From the NCBI RefSeq assembly GCF_001435585.1, contig NZ_AZEC01000011.1:1-64000 (forward strand): DNA of 64,000 nt. Reading direction: 5' to 3'. A model generated the notes under the pieces. The model was not told the DNA's origin and made no database searches. It was given only the letters and a program-made list of their open reading frames with translations. The stretch is from Schleiferilactobacillus perolens DSM 12744. Its GTDB lineage: Bacteria; Bacillota; Bacilli; Lactobacillales; Lactobacillaceae. The position numbers were made by a program, and so were the translations under genes. Below are positions 46,464-55,708 of the stretch, piece after piece; the stretch's first letter is position 1, and each line of letters begins with the position of its first letter.

Positions 46464-47991
46464 ATTGTCCTTTTCCTTTCAATTCGGGCATGACACCATA
46501 TACTTCGGCAAAGAAGCCCGCCCGCCGGTTGAACGACCATTTCTCAAGTTCAATATCGTCCTGGCTGGTGGCAGTGATCAATACTTTATCGTGTTTTTGC
46601 GAAACTGTAATCTTACTTATTTTTTGCTGGCGGGATACATCCAGCGCGTCAGCCAAGCGTAATATTGCGGCGAGTTTAGCGACCACCATGCGCTTGTCGT
46701 TAGGCAGATCCGACTCCTGCAACTCTTCAATGTTTGGCGAATCTGTGCTGTGGAATCGGGAAATTGTCCCCACCATTTGTTGCTCTTGAGTAGATAAGCC
46801 CAAGATCTCAGATGCCTGAATTAAGTAATCGGAGTGGCGATAGTGTTCATGAATGTCGACAAAGTTACCGATATCATTGAGAATCGCGGCAATCTGCAAC
46901 AACAGTCGCTCGCGTTTACCTAAACTGTGCAGCTTGCGCAGCCGATCAAATAATTGCACAGCAAAATTGACCACCGTATCCCGGTGGGCTTTATCCACTT
47001 GATAGCGATCCGAAAGGGCCAGCGCTGATCGTAATATTTGGTCCTCCGGCTTAATCAACAAGTTATCGTTGTTTTGCCGCAATGCATACGCCACGGTCAA
47101 TCCATCGATCAATTTCAAATTGGTAATGTCCATTTGCTGCGAACCAAAGAAGTTCAGCAATTGATGGACTAGGACCAATACTGGCTGCACCTGGACCACA
47201 TCGGATTCCGGCATCTGATAGTGCGCCTGGATATACTGGTCACTGCTGTGTAAGATCTTATCGAATAGATCGGCAAAGGCCTGTTTGTCCAAGATCACGT
47301 GTCGTTTTTCAGCGGGAATCAATTGTTCCATGATCGACAACGCCGAACCCATCACGATCATCGTCGGATACTGCTCATCCACCGGCAGCATGCGTTTGAA
47401 GTCCCGCAGCTGACTGGCAAGATAATCGGCCAGCACCTCACTGTAATTGGGGACATTGCGTTTGACATCCCGCATGGCTTCAAACACCCGCAGCGGTCCA
47501 AGTTTCAATGTCCGTGAAAAAATGAACTGCCGCTTTTTATAGAACGTTAATTCCACGCTGCCAGAGGAAATATCCACCAGAATGGCTGCCGTATTAATGA
47601 TATTACGGAAATTGGGGAGGAAGGCATCTGTCGCCAAATTGCGATACAATGCTTCCTGACTTTGATTGACCCAAGTAATATCATAACCGGTGCGATCCTG
47701 CAGCTGTTCCCGGACAAATTCCGAATTGGCCGCCTCGGCCATGGAATGGGTAGCCACCACATGCACTGGGTCGGCACCCACACCGGCGAAGAGCAACCTG
47801 GCCTGGCCCAATATTTCCGTCACCCGGTTAACTGTATCCGGGCTGATGCGTTTACTGGTAAAAATATCCTCACCAATATCGACATCCGTTGAGGCACTCT
47901 CAATGGTGTGTATCTTGCGGTCCACTGCGCGCACAAATACATTCTGTGCACCAATCACCACAAATCCAATAATTCCTGTGTTTTTTGCCAT
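46450..47991 (-). CDS. Ppx/GppA phosphatase with C-terminal HD-like region
   Basis: A 513-residue exopolyphosphatase. The N-terminal ASKHA half shows IGFVVIGAQNVFVRAVDRK (the usual DxG of the first phosphate loop is altered) and AAILVDISSGSVELTFY. The C-terminal half is HD-like (LLLQIAAILNDIGNFVDIHEHYRHSDYLI), as in long-form Ppx. The ATG of MAKNTGIIG follows GGGAGCGGG; the upstream extension is not conserved. It overlaps ppk by 14 bases and heads the operon. Confidence 0.88.
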   Translation of the reverse strand: MAKNTGIIGFVVIGAQNVFVRAVDRKIHTIESASTDVDIGEDIFTSKRISPDTVNRVTEILGQARLLFAGVGADPVHVVATHSMAEAANSEFVREQLQDRTGYDITWVNQSQEALYRNLATDAFLPNFRNIINTAAILVDISSGSVELTFYKKRQFIFSRTLKLGPLRVFEAMRDVKRNVPNYSEVLADYLASQLRDFKRMLPVDEQYPTMIVMGSALSIMEQLIPAEKRHVILDKQAFADLFDKILHSSDQYIQAHYQMPESDVVQVQPVLVLVHQLLNFFGSQQMDITNLKLIDGLTVAYALRQNNDNLLIKPEDQILRSALALSDRYQVDKAHRDTVVNFAVQLFDRLRKLHSLGKRERLLLQIAAILNDIGNFVDIHEHYRHSDYLIQASEILGLSTQEQQMVGTISRFHSTDSPNIEELQESDLPNDKRMVVAKLAAILRLADALDVSRQQKISKITVSQKHDKVLITATSQDDIELEKWSFNRRAGFFAEVYGVMPELKGKGQYGLH

Positions 47992-48045
47992 CGTGTCCCG
48001 CTCCCTACTTGTGACTTGCAAACTAATTATAACCCACGAAAGGCC

Positions 48046-48083
48046 GAAAAAGGCGGGTGATGCCCGGATTGGTCCACCCGCCA
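48046..48083 (-). terminator. intrinsic terminator of the glycosidase operon
   Basis: GGCGGGTG / CACCCGCC stem with a 15-base loop, followed on the minus strand by five T residues. It separates the GH29-GH3 operon from the polyphosphate operon. Confidence 0.85.
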
Positions 48084-48093
48084 GTGTAAAAAG

Positions 48094-50499
48094 TTAGTAT
48101 CGATTCCGGATTGCCCGCCAATAACGGCGATTCGCAATTCCCACTAAACGATTGACCACCGCTAACGGCAGCATGCCGCTGGACTGCTGTGCCAAGCGAA
48201 TAATCGGCGTATCCATGATGATTTTCTCCATGAAACGGTCCGCCGGTGTGGTGGGATTTTTCGTACCAATCATCTTTTCTCTAGCCAAATCCATGATGTG
48301 CCGATTCGTCCAAGAGTATTCGCTTAATTCCTGCGGGGTGCTCAGCGGTGTATACATACCAGGCACTGGCGCACGATCGACAGGCACATGCAAGCCACTC
48401 ATTTCTTCAAACGCTGCCATAGACGGATGGCCCTGGAGACGAATATACCAATCCGGCACTTTGACAGGCCGGACACTGGTATTTTCTCCTGCCAGCGTGA
48501 TGGGCAAGACAAGACCAGCCGCATTGCTGCTGGTGGCTACCCGGATTTGGCGTTGACCGGTGGGCAGCAGCCAGCGTTGATCGTGATCATCCCATTCTTT
48601 GAAGGCCTGGGCGGGCAGTGTGATGGTGACGATTTGACTCGTCCCTGCCGCCAAGAACACTTTAGCGAAACCCTGCAGTGTCTGCTTGGGCGTCAATGCC
48701 TTAGTGTCCGCCGCGGCATCGCCGACATACACCTGGACCACTTCCGCACCGTCGGTTGTGCCGTTGTTCGTCACCGTCACATTGACCTGCACCTGACCAT
48801 CCGGGGTAATCTGTGCTGCTGACAAAGCGGCATTCTGTAACGTGAAGTCCGTGTAGCTGAGGCCAAACCCAAACGGAAAACGCACTGGTACGGCAGCTTT
48901 ATCATAATAGCGATAACCCACATAGACACTTTCAGCGTATCCGACTGACCCATTATTTTTGCCATACAACTGACTGGAAGGCACATCTTGATACTGCATT
49001 GGGTAGGTTTCTGCCAATTTCCCACTAGGATTCACAATACCGTAGAGGAGCCGAGAAGCCGCGTTACCCACAGACTCACCGCCGAGATACAGATTAAGCA
49101 GGCCCTGAACATGATCCGTCCAAGGCAGCTCGACGGGTGCACCGGCGATCAAGAGCACTACGATGTGCGGATTGACTGCGGCAATGGCTTCAATCAGCTT
49201 GTTTTGCACTGCCGGCAAAGCCATGGTAGTACGATCAAAGCCTTCCGATTCATCAATTTCCGGCAAGCCAGCCACAAAAATGACTTTATCAGCGTCCCGG
49301 GCGGCGGCCACAGCCGCGGCCGCATCAACGCCTGTATCATCAGTCAACCGGTAGCCAGGTTCGTAATGATAGGCCACATGGGCATTATCCAATCCCTCTA
49401 AAATGGATACCTGGGTGGGCGGATTGATGTGGGATGACCCGGCCCCTTGGAACCGGGTCTGCTCCGCCATCTCGCCCACCACCACGATGTTGTCTGTCTC
49501 CTTGAGAGGCAAAATGTGGTCATCGTTTTTCAACAACACTGCTGCGTTTTCTTCGATTTTTTGGGCCAACTGGGCATTGTCGGTCAATAGTTTTTGCCGA
49601 TCGCCCTGGAATGCTGGCCGCTTCTTTTGGGCCAACTGCGCAATTTTTGCTACCGCCCGAGTAAGGGCCGTGGGCGCTAATCGGCCATCGGCTAACCCTT
49701 GCAATGCTTGCTGATCGAACATATGACCATCGCCAGGCATTTCTAAATCCGTCCCGGCATTGAGACTAGCCACTTTGTCATTCAGCGCGCCCCAGTCGGT
49801 AATGACTGCGCCATTGAATCCCCACGTCTTACGCAGGACATCGCTCAACAAATACCGGTTATCGCTGGCGTAAGTCCCGTTGATGCGATTGTAAGAACAC
49901 ATTACTCCCTCTGGCTGAGCAGCTTTGACGGCAATGCGAAAGGCAGTGAGATACAGCTCATGCAGGGCAATCGGATCGACGATGGAATTGGACCGCAGCC
50001 GATCATTTTCCTGATTGTTGGCGGCAAAATGTTTCACACAGGCGCCAACACCGGTGGATTGAATACCCTTGACCCATCCCGCCGCCAAGTGGCCAGTTAA
50101 TACAGGATCTTCTGAGAAATACTCAAAATTACGGCCGCACAGTGGGTTGCGTTTGATATTCAGTCCCGGACCCAGGACCATGTCCACATCCAGACTGCGG
50201 GCTTCCTGACCGATAGCCGCCCCCATAGCGGCCACTAACGCCGGATCCCAAGTACAGGCCAGGGCACTGCCAGTGGGAAAAGCCGTACTTGGTTCACTGT
50301 GGTTGATCCCCAAGGCATCCCCGGCACCGGCCTGATAGCGCAGCCCATGGGGGCCGTCACTCATCCGGAAGCGGGGAATATTCGCCGCGGGAAATGCCTC
50401 GGTCCCCCAGAAGTCGGCCCCACTGGTCAATTTAACCTGTTCCTCCGGGGTCAATCCATAAGCATTCGGCACATTATATTGTTTTTGTTTTTTCAACAT
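48094..50499 (-). CDS. glycoside hydrolase family 3 beta-glucosidase-like enzyme
   Basis: An 801-residue GH3 protein. The N-terminal TIM barrel has VDMVLGPGLNIKRNPLCGRN, GACVKHFAANNQEND and the nucleophile Asp in GAVITDWGALND. The alpha/beta sandwich follows (VVVGEMAEQTRFQGAGSSHI), then a fibronectin III-like domain (VTVTNNGTTDGAEVVQVYVG), then a C-terminal tail of about 120 residues beyond the usual end. There is no signal peptide, so it acts on imported glycosides. It starts 22 bases after the GH29 gene behind GGAAGGAGAG. Confidence 0.93.
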   Translation of the reverse strand: MLKKQKQYNVPNAYGLTPEEQVKLTSGADFWGTEAFPAANIPRFRMSDGPHGLRYQAGAGDALGINHSEPSTAFPTGSALACTWDPALVAAMGAAIGQEARSLDVDMVLGPGLNIKRNPLCGRNFEYFSEDPVLTGHLAAGWVKGIQSTGVGACVKHFAANNQENDRLRSNSIVDPIALHELYLTAFRIAVKAAQPEGVMCSYNRINGTYASDNRYLLSDVLRKTWGFNGAVITDWGALNDKVASLNAGTDLEMPGDGHMFDQQALQGLADGRLAPTALTRAVAKIAQLAQKKRPAFQGDRQKLLTDNAQLAQKIEENAAVLLKNDDHILPLKETDNIVVVGEMAEQTRFQGAGSSHINPPTQVSILEGLDNAHVAYHYEPGYRLTDDTGVDAAAAVAAARDADKVIFVAGLPEIDESEGFDRTTMALPAVQNKLIEAIAAVNPHIVVLLIAGAPVELPWTDHVQGLLNLYLGGESVGNAASRLLYGIVNPSGKLAETYPMQYQDVPSSQLYGKNNGSVGYAESVYVGYRYYDKAAVPVRFPFGFGLSYTDFTLQNAALSAAQITPDGQVQVNVTVTNNGTTDGAEVVQVYVGDAAADTKALTPKQTLQGFAKVFLAAGTSQIVTITLPAQAFKEWDDHDQRWLLPTGQRQIRVATSSNAAGLVLPITLAGENTSVRPVKVPDWYIRLQGHPSMAAFEEMSGLHVPVDRAPVPGMYTPLSTPQELSEYSWTNRHIMDLAREKMIGTKNPTTPADRFMEKIIMDTPIIRLAQQSSGMLPLAVVNRLVGIANRRYWRAIRNRY

Positions 50500-50521
50500 A
50501 CTCTCTCCTTCCCCAAAAGGG

Positions 50522-51991
50522 TCACGCCAGTGCCAGCTTGAATACCATTGGCATGTTGCCAGCTACAGGCTGAGTCGTCGTTAAAGTCAGTGCGGTGTCA
50601 TCTTGATGGGTCGCCACCGGTGCCCCATCGGCGAGGATCGTGGCCTTCTTGATCGGGGCCACCAAACCATCATTGTCTTTCTTTAACGCCGCAATCGTGA
50701 ACGTGGTTCGATTATTTGGCGCTAACGCAAACACGTACAGTGCCCCAGGCCGATACGTGAACCGATAATCGTCATCACCATAATGATAGTCTTCTGAAAA
50801 AGTCCCTGCTTGCTGTTGGGTTCCCTGGCCAAAGAACTTGTACGGACCCGTGCCCCAGATTGCCTCTTGGTTGGCGTGATTCCACTGCCCCAAGTGCTGC
50901 AAAATCGCGACATCTTCCGGTGCCAGCGTACCGTCACTCTTGGGGCCAATATTCAGGCAGAAGACACCATTCTTACTAATCACATCCGCAAACACTTGGG
51001 CAATCTCTGCTGGGGATTTGTATTCATTGTTTTCAGTGTACCCCCATGAATGACGGGCTGTCGCCGTTTCGGCTTGCCACAAGCGTGGGGCGATATTGCC
51101 CAAGGTGCCCCGCTCTTGCACCAGTGTCCCCGTCCCATACATCAAGGCGTCGTATTTGTAATTGATTGTCGCGTCCATACCCCATTCCCGGGCACGGTTG
51201 TAACAATAGGCGGCAAAACGCTGGACGTGGGAACGAAAAGCTGGTTCCGAAATCCACCAATCAAAATACATCGTCGCCGGATGGAAGCGATCCACCATTT
51301 CCGCTGAATTCACCAACCAATCATCCAACCAGGCGGCAGTGGGCACAATACCCTGTTCACCTAGCAGATAGGCCTGTTCGTTATTCTTCGTCGTGTTGGT
51401 GACCGCCGGACCATAGAAATCGCGGTATTGATCGTCTTGTACTTCGGTGGGAAAACCCACTGTGCGCCCACCATTGAAGAACCAGAAGTGCTCCGCGCGG
51501 TGACTGGAAATGCTGAAATGAATTCCCTGATGGTCAGCCGCTTGGTGTAATGCCGCCATCACATCCCGGTGCGGACCCATTTGGGCGGCGTTATACGGGC
51601 TGAAATCACTGGCGTACATTTTGAAGCCGTCATGATGCTCGCCCACCGGCAAGATAAACCGGGCGCCGCTTTCTTTGATTAGCTGCAACCAAGCTGCTGG
51701 GTCAAAGTTTTCCGCTTTGAACATCGGAATGAAATCCCGATAGTTAAACTCCGGGCCATATGTTTTCTGATGGTGATCAAATACCTTCGTTCCCCGGTAA
51801 TACATTAACCGCGGATACCACTCACTGCCAAATGCCGGCACACTATAAACGCCCCAATGGATGAAAATCCCGAGTTTGGCATCCTGATACCAGGCGGGTT
51901 GGGGCATGGTCGCCAGGCTTTCCCATGTGGGCCGAAATGGTCCTTGAGCATTGACCTGATCAATTTGCGTCAGATAGTCCTGCTGATTCAT
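50522..51991 (-). CDS. glycoside hydrolase family 29 alpha-L-fucosidase
   Basis: A 489-residue GH29 enzyme without a signal peptide. It has KLGIFIHWGVYSVPAFGSEW, the HHDGFKMY motif and the nucleophile Asp in TMYFDWWISE, followed by a C-terminal beta domain. It releases L-fucose from imported fuco-oligosaccharides; the partner GH3 enzyme could then cut the remaining sugar. First gene of the operon. Expression is likely under catabolite control given the cre-like site and palindrome ahead. Confidence 0.93.
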   Translation of the reverse strand: MNQQDYLTQIDQVNAQGPFRPTWESLATMPQPAWYQDAKLGIFIHWGVYSVPAFGSEWYPRLMYYRGTKVFDHHQKTYGPEFNYRDFIPMFKAENFDPAAWLQLIKESGARFILPVGEHHDGFKMYASDFSPYNAAQMGPHRDVMAALHQAADHQGIHFSISSHRAEHFWFFNGGRTVGFPTEVQDDQYRDFYGPAVTNTTKNNEQAYLLGEQGIVPTAAWLDDWLVNSAEMVDRFHPATMYFDWWISEPAFRSHVQRFAAYCYNRAREWGMDATINYKYDALMYGTGTLVQERGTLGNIAPRLWQAETATARHSWGYTENNEYKSPAEIAQVFADVISKNGVFCLNIGPKSDGTLAPEDVAILQHLGQWNHANQEAIWGTGPYKFFGQGTQQQAGTFSEDYHYGDDDYRFTYRPGALYVFALAPNNRTTFTIAALKKDNDGLVAPIKKATILADGAPVATHQDDTALTLTTTQPVAGNMPMVFKLALA

Positions 51992-52014
51992 CGCTTTTCA
52001 CCTATTTCCTTGTC

Positions 52015-52067
52015 GTTTTCGAAAACAAGATCCACAGTTTCAATTATACGTCAGAAAAGCGGTTACA
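52015..52067 (-). promoter_or_regulatory. glycosidase operon promoter with operator and cre-like site
   Basis: On the minus strand, TATAAT lies at 52043-52048. The perfect palindrome GTTTTCGAAAAC (52015-52026) sits between the -10 and the GH29 start, where a repressor would block transcription. GAAAAGCGGTTACA (52054-52067) overlaps the -35 region and matches 12 of 14 cre positions. Confidence 0.6.
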
Positions 52068-52109
52068 TGGTACAATACAATTAATCATAAGTGGGAGGGG
52101 TTGGTTGTT

Positions 52110-53186
52110 GTGATATCTGATTTAGTCCTCACAATTCAAGCAGTATATGGTGCCCCGGAGGAATTGCATGCCGTCATCACACCTGCGGCCGTGACCGTCA
52201 GCATGACCAGTCTGACTAGTCGGCCGCGCACGACGATCAGCCAGACCCTCCAAGGCGCGGATGCGGCGGAGTGGCATAATCGGTTGGCCAAGCTGGGCAT
52301 CGCCAAGTGGGAGGATCATTACGCCCCGGCCGCCGATGCGGTGATTTTGGCCGGGACGAAGTGGCAACTGGTCATCACGCAAACGAGTGGTGAAACCCGG
52401 ACGATGACCGGTGATACTGCATTTCCCCCGGGCTGGGAGGAGTTAATCACCCTTCTGCGCCAATCTGCACTGGCGGTGAATGGTCATATCGTCCAACCCA
52501 TCCGTTGGCAATTTGATTACGTTCGGTTTGCAGATCTGCGCTTTCCACAGTTTCATGGGCCCAGTGACGCCTTGCATCACGTGGCTATTTTCCAGCGCAC
52601 ATTGGCCATCGATCCCGGCCAAGGCGCCGTGGTGGTGCACACGACCTTCAGCGATAATCGGCGCAACCATACCGAGCAATATACTGATCCGGCCCTGACC
52701 CAGTGGCTGGTCCTACGCATTGGTGAGGCATTGGCCGAGCTGGGCGACCTGCAAACCATGAAGCTGGATACCTTGGATTATCCCGATGCCATTTTCGGTG
52801 TCATTTTGACGTACCCCGGCGATGAGCAAATTGTGGTGCAAGTGGATGCTGATGATCCGGATATGCGCGATTTTTGGCGGGTACTGAATCAGCTGTTGAC
52901 CCAGGGGTTGAATTTGGCCGACCAAAGTGCCGCTGCGGAGTGGCGCAAGCTGGGACCAGTGCTGGAATACTTCGTGGCGGTCACCTTTGATGACAGCGGC
53001 AAGGCGTATTATTATCGTTCCGACTTAACGGATTTAGCCATCGATGATCGGGTCATTGTGCCAGTAGGCCAGAGCAACCACCTGTTAACCGGCACGATCG
53101 TGGACATCACGACGGACCTGCCCGCCAATTTGCCGATCCCGCCAGAAGACATCAAATCCGTCATCCGCAAAAAAGAAGTGCTTTAG
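52110..53186 (+). CDS. uncharacterised cytosolic protein
   Basis: A 358-residue protein that I do not recognise. There is no signal peptide or membrane segment. The N-terminal 110 residues are beta-rich with repeated Thr. The centre (RWQFDYVRFADLRFPQFHG, NRRNHTEQYTD) looks like a compact domain. The last 70 residues (YYYRSDLTDLAIDDRVIVPV, then GTIVDI and LPIPPEDIKSVIRK) resemble small beta-barrel ends found on several lactobacillus proteins of unknown role. The GTG was chosen because GGGAGGGG lies nine bases ahead; a TTG three codons upstream touches that site. It is divergent from the GH29 operon. Confidence 0.75.
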   Translation: MISDLVLTIQAVYGAPEELHAVITPAAVTVSMTSLTSRPRTTISQTLQGADAAEWHNRLAKLGIAKWEDHYAPAADAVILAGTKWQLVITQTSGETRTMTGDTAFPPGWEELITLLRQSALAVNGHIVQPIRWQFDYVRFADLRFPQFHGPSDALHHVAIFQRTLAIDPGQGAVVVHTTFSDNRRNHTEQYTDPALTQWLVLRIGEALAELGDLQTMKLDTLDYPDAIFGVILTYPGDEQIVVQVDADDPDMRDFWRVLNQLLTQGLNLADQSAAAEWRKLGPVLEYFVAVTFDDSGKAYYYRSDLTDLAIDDRVIVPVGQSNHLLTGTIVDITTDLPANLPIPPEDIKSVIRKKEVL

Positions 53187-53240
53187 CCTGTTGGAATATG
53201 CTACGGTGAATATAGAAAATAAATTAAGGAAGTGGACTTT

Positions 53241-54158
53241 TTGCAATATGTGAATATTGGTCACAGTGGTCTCAACGCTTCAGCGATTGGTTTAGGGTTA
53301 ATGCGCGTTACCAAAAAGAGCGACGCCGATGCGGCGCAGTTGGTGGCGACGGCCATCGATCATGGCATTAATTTCTTCGACAACGCTGATGCATACGGTC
53401 AGGGCAAAGCTGAAGAAAAGTTCGGTGCCGCCTTGAAAATTGCCGCGATTCCTCGGGATCGCATGGTGATCCAAACCAAAGTCGGAATTGTGGATAAGCG
53501 TTACGATTTTTCTAAAGAACACATCATCGAGGCTGTGAACGGTTCGTTAGAGCGCATGGGTGTGGATTATATTGATTCCTTGCTGCTGCACCGACCGGAT
53601 CCGTTGATGGAGCCTGATGAAATTGCCGAGGCCTTCCTGCAATTACATAATCAGGGCAAGGTGCGGCAATTTGGTGTGTCGAATTTCAATCCGATGCAAG
53701 TGGCACTAGTCCAACAGGCGCTGCCGATGAAGCTGATTGCGAATCAGTTGCAGTTGAGCATTATGCACACTGGGATGATTGATTTCGGGATGCACACGAA
53801 CATGACTGATTCCCACAGTGTCGATCATGACGGCGGTATTCTGGAATACAGTCGGCTGCACGATATGACGATTCAGGCATGGTCCCCTTATCAGTATGGT
53901 TTCTTCGAAGGGGTCTTCATCGATAATCCGAAGTTCCCAGAACTGAACCGGAAACTACATGACATTGCGGCGAAATACGGCAGCAATGTGAATGCGCTGG
54001 CGGCGGCTTGGATCTTGCGGATTCCGGCGAACATGCAGGTGATCGTGGGAACAATGAATCCAGAGCGGTTGGCGGAGATCGCGGATATCGACCGGATCAA
54101 GCTGACGCGGCAGGAATGGTATGATATTTACTTTGCGGCGGGGAATAATTTGCCGTAA
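53241..54158 (+). CDS. aldo/keto reductase
   Basis: A 305-residue TIM-barrel oxidoreductase with the catalytic set visible: Asp and Tyr in NFFDNADAYG, Lys in MVIQTKVGI and His in SLLLHRPDPL. NADPH-binding residues lie near VIVGTMNPERL. It belongs to the YdhF-like group of general aldehyde/ketone reductases. The TTG chosen has AAGGAA about ten bases ahead; a GTG three codons earlier is too close to that site. A terminator follows at 54269. Confidence 0.92.
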   Translation: MQYVNIGHSGLNASAIGLGLMRVTKKSDADAAQLVATAIDHGINFFDNADAYGQGKAEEKFGAALKIAAIPRDRMVIQTKVGIVDKRYDFSKEHIIEAVNGSLERMGVDYIDSLLLHRPDPLMEPDEIAEAFLQLHNQGKVRQFGVSNFNPMQVALVQQALPMKLIANQLQLSIMHTGMIDFGMHTNMTDSHSVDHDGGILEYSRLHDMTIQAWSPYQYGFFEGVFIDNPKFPELNRKLHDIAAKYGSNVNALAAAWILRIPANMQVIVGTMNPERLAEIADIDRIKLTRQEWYDIYFAAGNNLP

Positions 54159-54164
54159 CACATT

Positions 54165-54193
54165 AAAAAAGCGATGACCGAATTTGTCATCGC
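54165..54193 (-). terminator. intrinsic terminator, minus strand
   Basis: GCGATGAC / GTCATCGC stem with six T residues after it on the minus strand. It would stop the fic/TPM/lemA transcript before it runs into the aldo/keto reductase gene. Confidence 0.7.
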
Positions 54194-54199
54194 TAACCA

Positions 54200-54260
54200 C
54201 CGTGCCAAGCTGCGCAATCTCCAGCTCATTTCAGCCTCCGATTGCTCCGCATTGACACTG
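54200..54260. repeat. class-1 palindromic element, copy E
   Basis: A short copy: CCGTGCCAAGCTGCGCAATC and GATTGCTCCGCATTGACAC arms around a brief GCTCATTTCAGC core. It lies between the two opposing terminators downstream of the aldo/keto reductase gene. Confidence 0.75.
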
Positions 54261-54268
54261 TATCCATT

Positions 54269-54299
54269 GGGACCAGACGCTTGTTGTGGTCCCTTTTTT
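54269..54299 (+). terminator. intrinsic terminator of aldo/keto reductase gene
   Basis: GGGACCA / TGGTCCC stem with an 11-base loop, followed by six T residues on the plus strand. Confidence 0.85.
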
Positions 54300-54326
54300 G
54301 TGTAGTAATTTGCACCAAATAATCTC

Positions 54327-54932
54327 TTACTTCAACACCACACCTTGGATGGCGTGGTCATATGTCCACTGTTTGATCTCGGTCATGGCGCCACTGTGAT
54401 AATAGGCATTGATTAACTCATTCCAGTGGGGCCAAAGATTCAGCGGTACGTTGATCAAACCGGCGCCGTGGTCGATCATGATTTTATTTGCCGCCAGGGT
54501 CGCGGTGCGCTTGTTGCCGTCCCAGAAGAGTTGTTGGCGCATGTTGTGATAGAGGAGGGTTAATGCCTTGTCGGTGGCACTCCACTGGGTGTCTTGCATC
54601 AGTGCGGTCAAGAAGTTGCTTTCTTTTTCCGCAAGTTCTGTAGAATTACGACCCGTGACGATTGCGTTAATTTGTCTTTCAAAATCAAGGGTTGGCGGCT
54701 CATCTGAGGCCGTGATAAACTGCCAGCCCCTTTTGAGTCGAACCATTATGTTGATGTCATCAATAGGAATACCATCCACCCCCAAGCCATCCATGATGGT
54801 TTGCGTTTGCGGTAGGGTCATGGTGATGTCTTCAAACCGGGAATTAGTGTGGATTAAATTGACGAAGTTTTGTCTAGCAAAGCGGCGATTTTGATTTTTT
54901 GTTAAATGATAGCGATCAGGATAAGTTGCCAT
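54327..54932 (-). CDS. Fic-domain protein with Gln in place of catalytic His
   Basis: A 201-residue Fic-fold protein. The helical N-terminus (DRYHLTKNQNRRFARQNFVN) is followed by the core, whose motif reads RQQLFWDGNKRTATLAANK. The normal HxFxxGNxR motif thus has Gln for His and Leu for Pro, while the phosphate-binding DGNKR part is kept. Fic proteins transfer AMP or other phosphates to target proteins, and the His acts as base; this one may be inactive, act differently or serve only in binding. AAGAAGGA precedes the ATG. It begins two bases after the TPM protein stop. Confidence 0.82.
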   Translation of the reverse strand: MATYPDRYHLTKNQNRRFARQNFVNLIHTNSRFEDITMTLPQTQTIMDGLGVDGIPIDDINIMVRLKRGWQFITASDEPPTLDFERQINAIVTGRNSTELAEKESNFLTALMQDTQWSATDKALTLLYHNMRQQLFWDGNKRTATLAANKIMIDHGAGLINVPLNLWPHWNELINAYYHSGAMTEIKQWTYDHAIQGVVLK

Positions 54933-54934
54933 GA

Positions 54935-55708
54935 TTAATCCTTCTTTTCGTCTTGTTCTTCATCATTATCTGGATCAGGTTGGTCCAGTTTAGTCCCGGC
55001 CCACCACGGCCGCAGCCGGCCGGAAGCATCGCGGCGCCGCCCAGGAAACAGAAACAGCACCGCCATTACGGCCACGAGGACCAGCATTCCTCGGGGGGTA
55101 AACAGGTTATCCCGCCGTCCGTAAAGCAATTCGTTGACTTTCTTCTGACTGACATTTTGCTGGTCAACTGGATACCGATAATGCTGATCGATCAAGGTCG
55201 ACAAGGAATTAACCACTTTGAGGAAACCAGTGTTGAGCTTGTCTGGTTGACGGCTGCGCAGTTGAGGAATGGCATCGGTAAGCACCCGGTCTAGAACGGC
55301 CCTGCTCAGAAACGATGTCATCGCGCCGCTGGGTACGATCCGGGCCGCTGGTTTACCGTTGTTCACAGCATAAAGCAAAGCAATGCGATGGCTGTGGGCC
55401 GGTAAATAATGTTGGGTCACAAAGGCTTGTGTCTTTTTCAGCGAGGCATCTTTTGGTACAGTGACCAGCAAGATCTGCACTTTAGCCGACCGGCGGGCAT
55501 ACACGGCGTTTTTATCTGTCAACCGCTTAGTCACAGGTGCTGTCACAATATCAGCGGTATCCACCACGCCGTTGGCCGGTGCAGTCGTCGGTAACGCGGC
55601 TGCCTGCACAGTATGAATCCCACCGATGAAAAAAAGCAGGGCGGCCAGCCCTAACCAGACTGCCCGCCACCGCTTGTGTGTATTATTTACTGCTGGAACT
55701 GGAATCAT
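54935..55708 (-). CDS. TPM-domain membrane protein
   Basis: A 257-residue protein with a signal-anchor helix near residues 17-35, an extracytoplasmic TPM domain (NGVVDTADIVTAPVTKRLTD, then VQILLVTVPKDASLKKTQAF), a second transmembrane helix (GMLVLVAVMAVLFLF) and an acidic cytoplasmic tail. TPM-domain proteins often sit next to LemA and may act in membrane-protein maintenance. It overlaps the 3' end of lemA by 26 bases, with its ribosome site AAGGTGG inside that gene. Confidence 0.85.
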   Translation of the reverse strand: MIPVPAVNNTHKRWRAVWLGLAALLFFIGGIHTVQAAALPTTAPANGVVDTADIVTAPVTKRLTDKNAVYARRSAKVQILLVTVPKDASLKKTQAFVTQHYLPAHSHRIALLYAVNNGKPAARIVPSGAMTSFLSRAVLDRVLTDAIPQLRSRQPDKLNTGFLKVVNSLSTLIDQHYRYPVDQQNVSQKKVNELLYGRRDNLFTPRGMLVLVAVMAVLFLFPGRRRDASGRLRPWWAGTKLDQPDPDNDEEQDEKKD

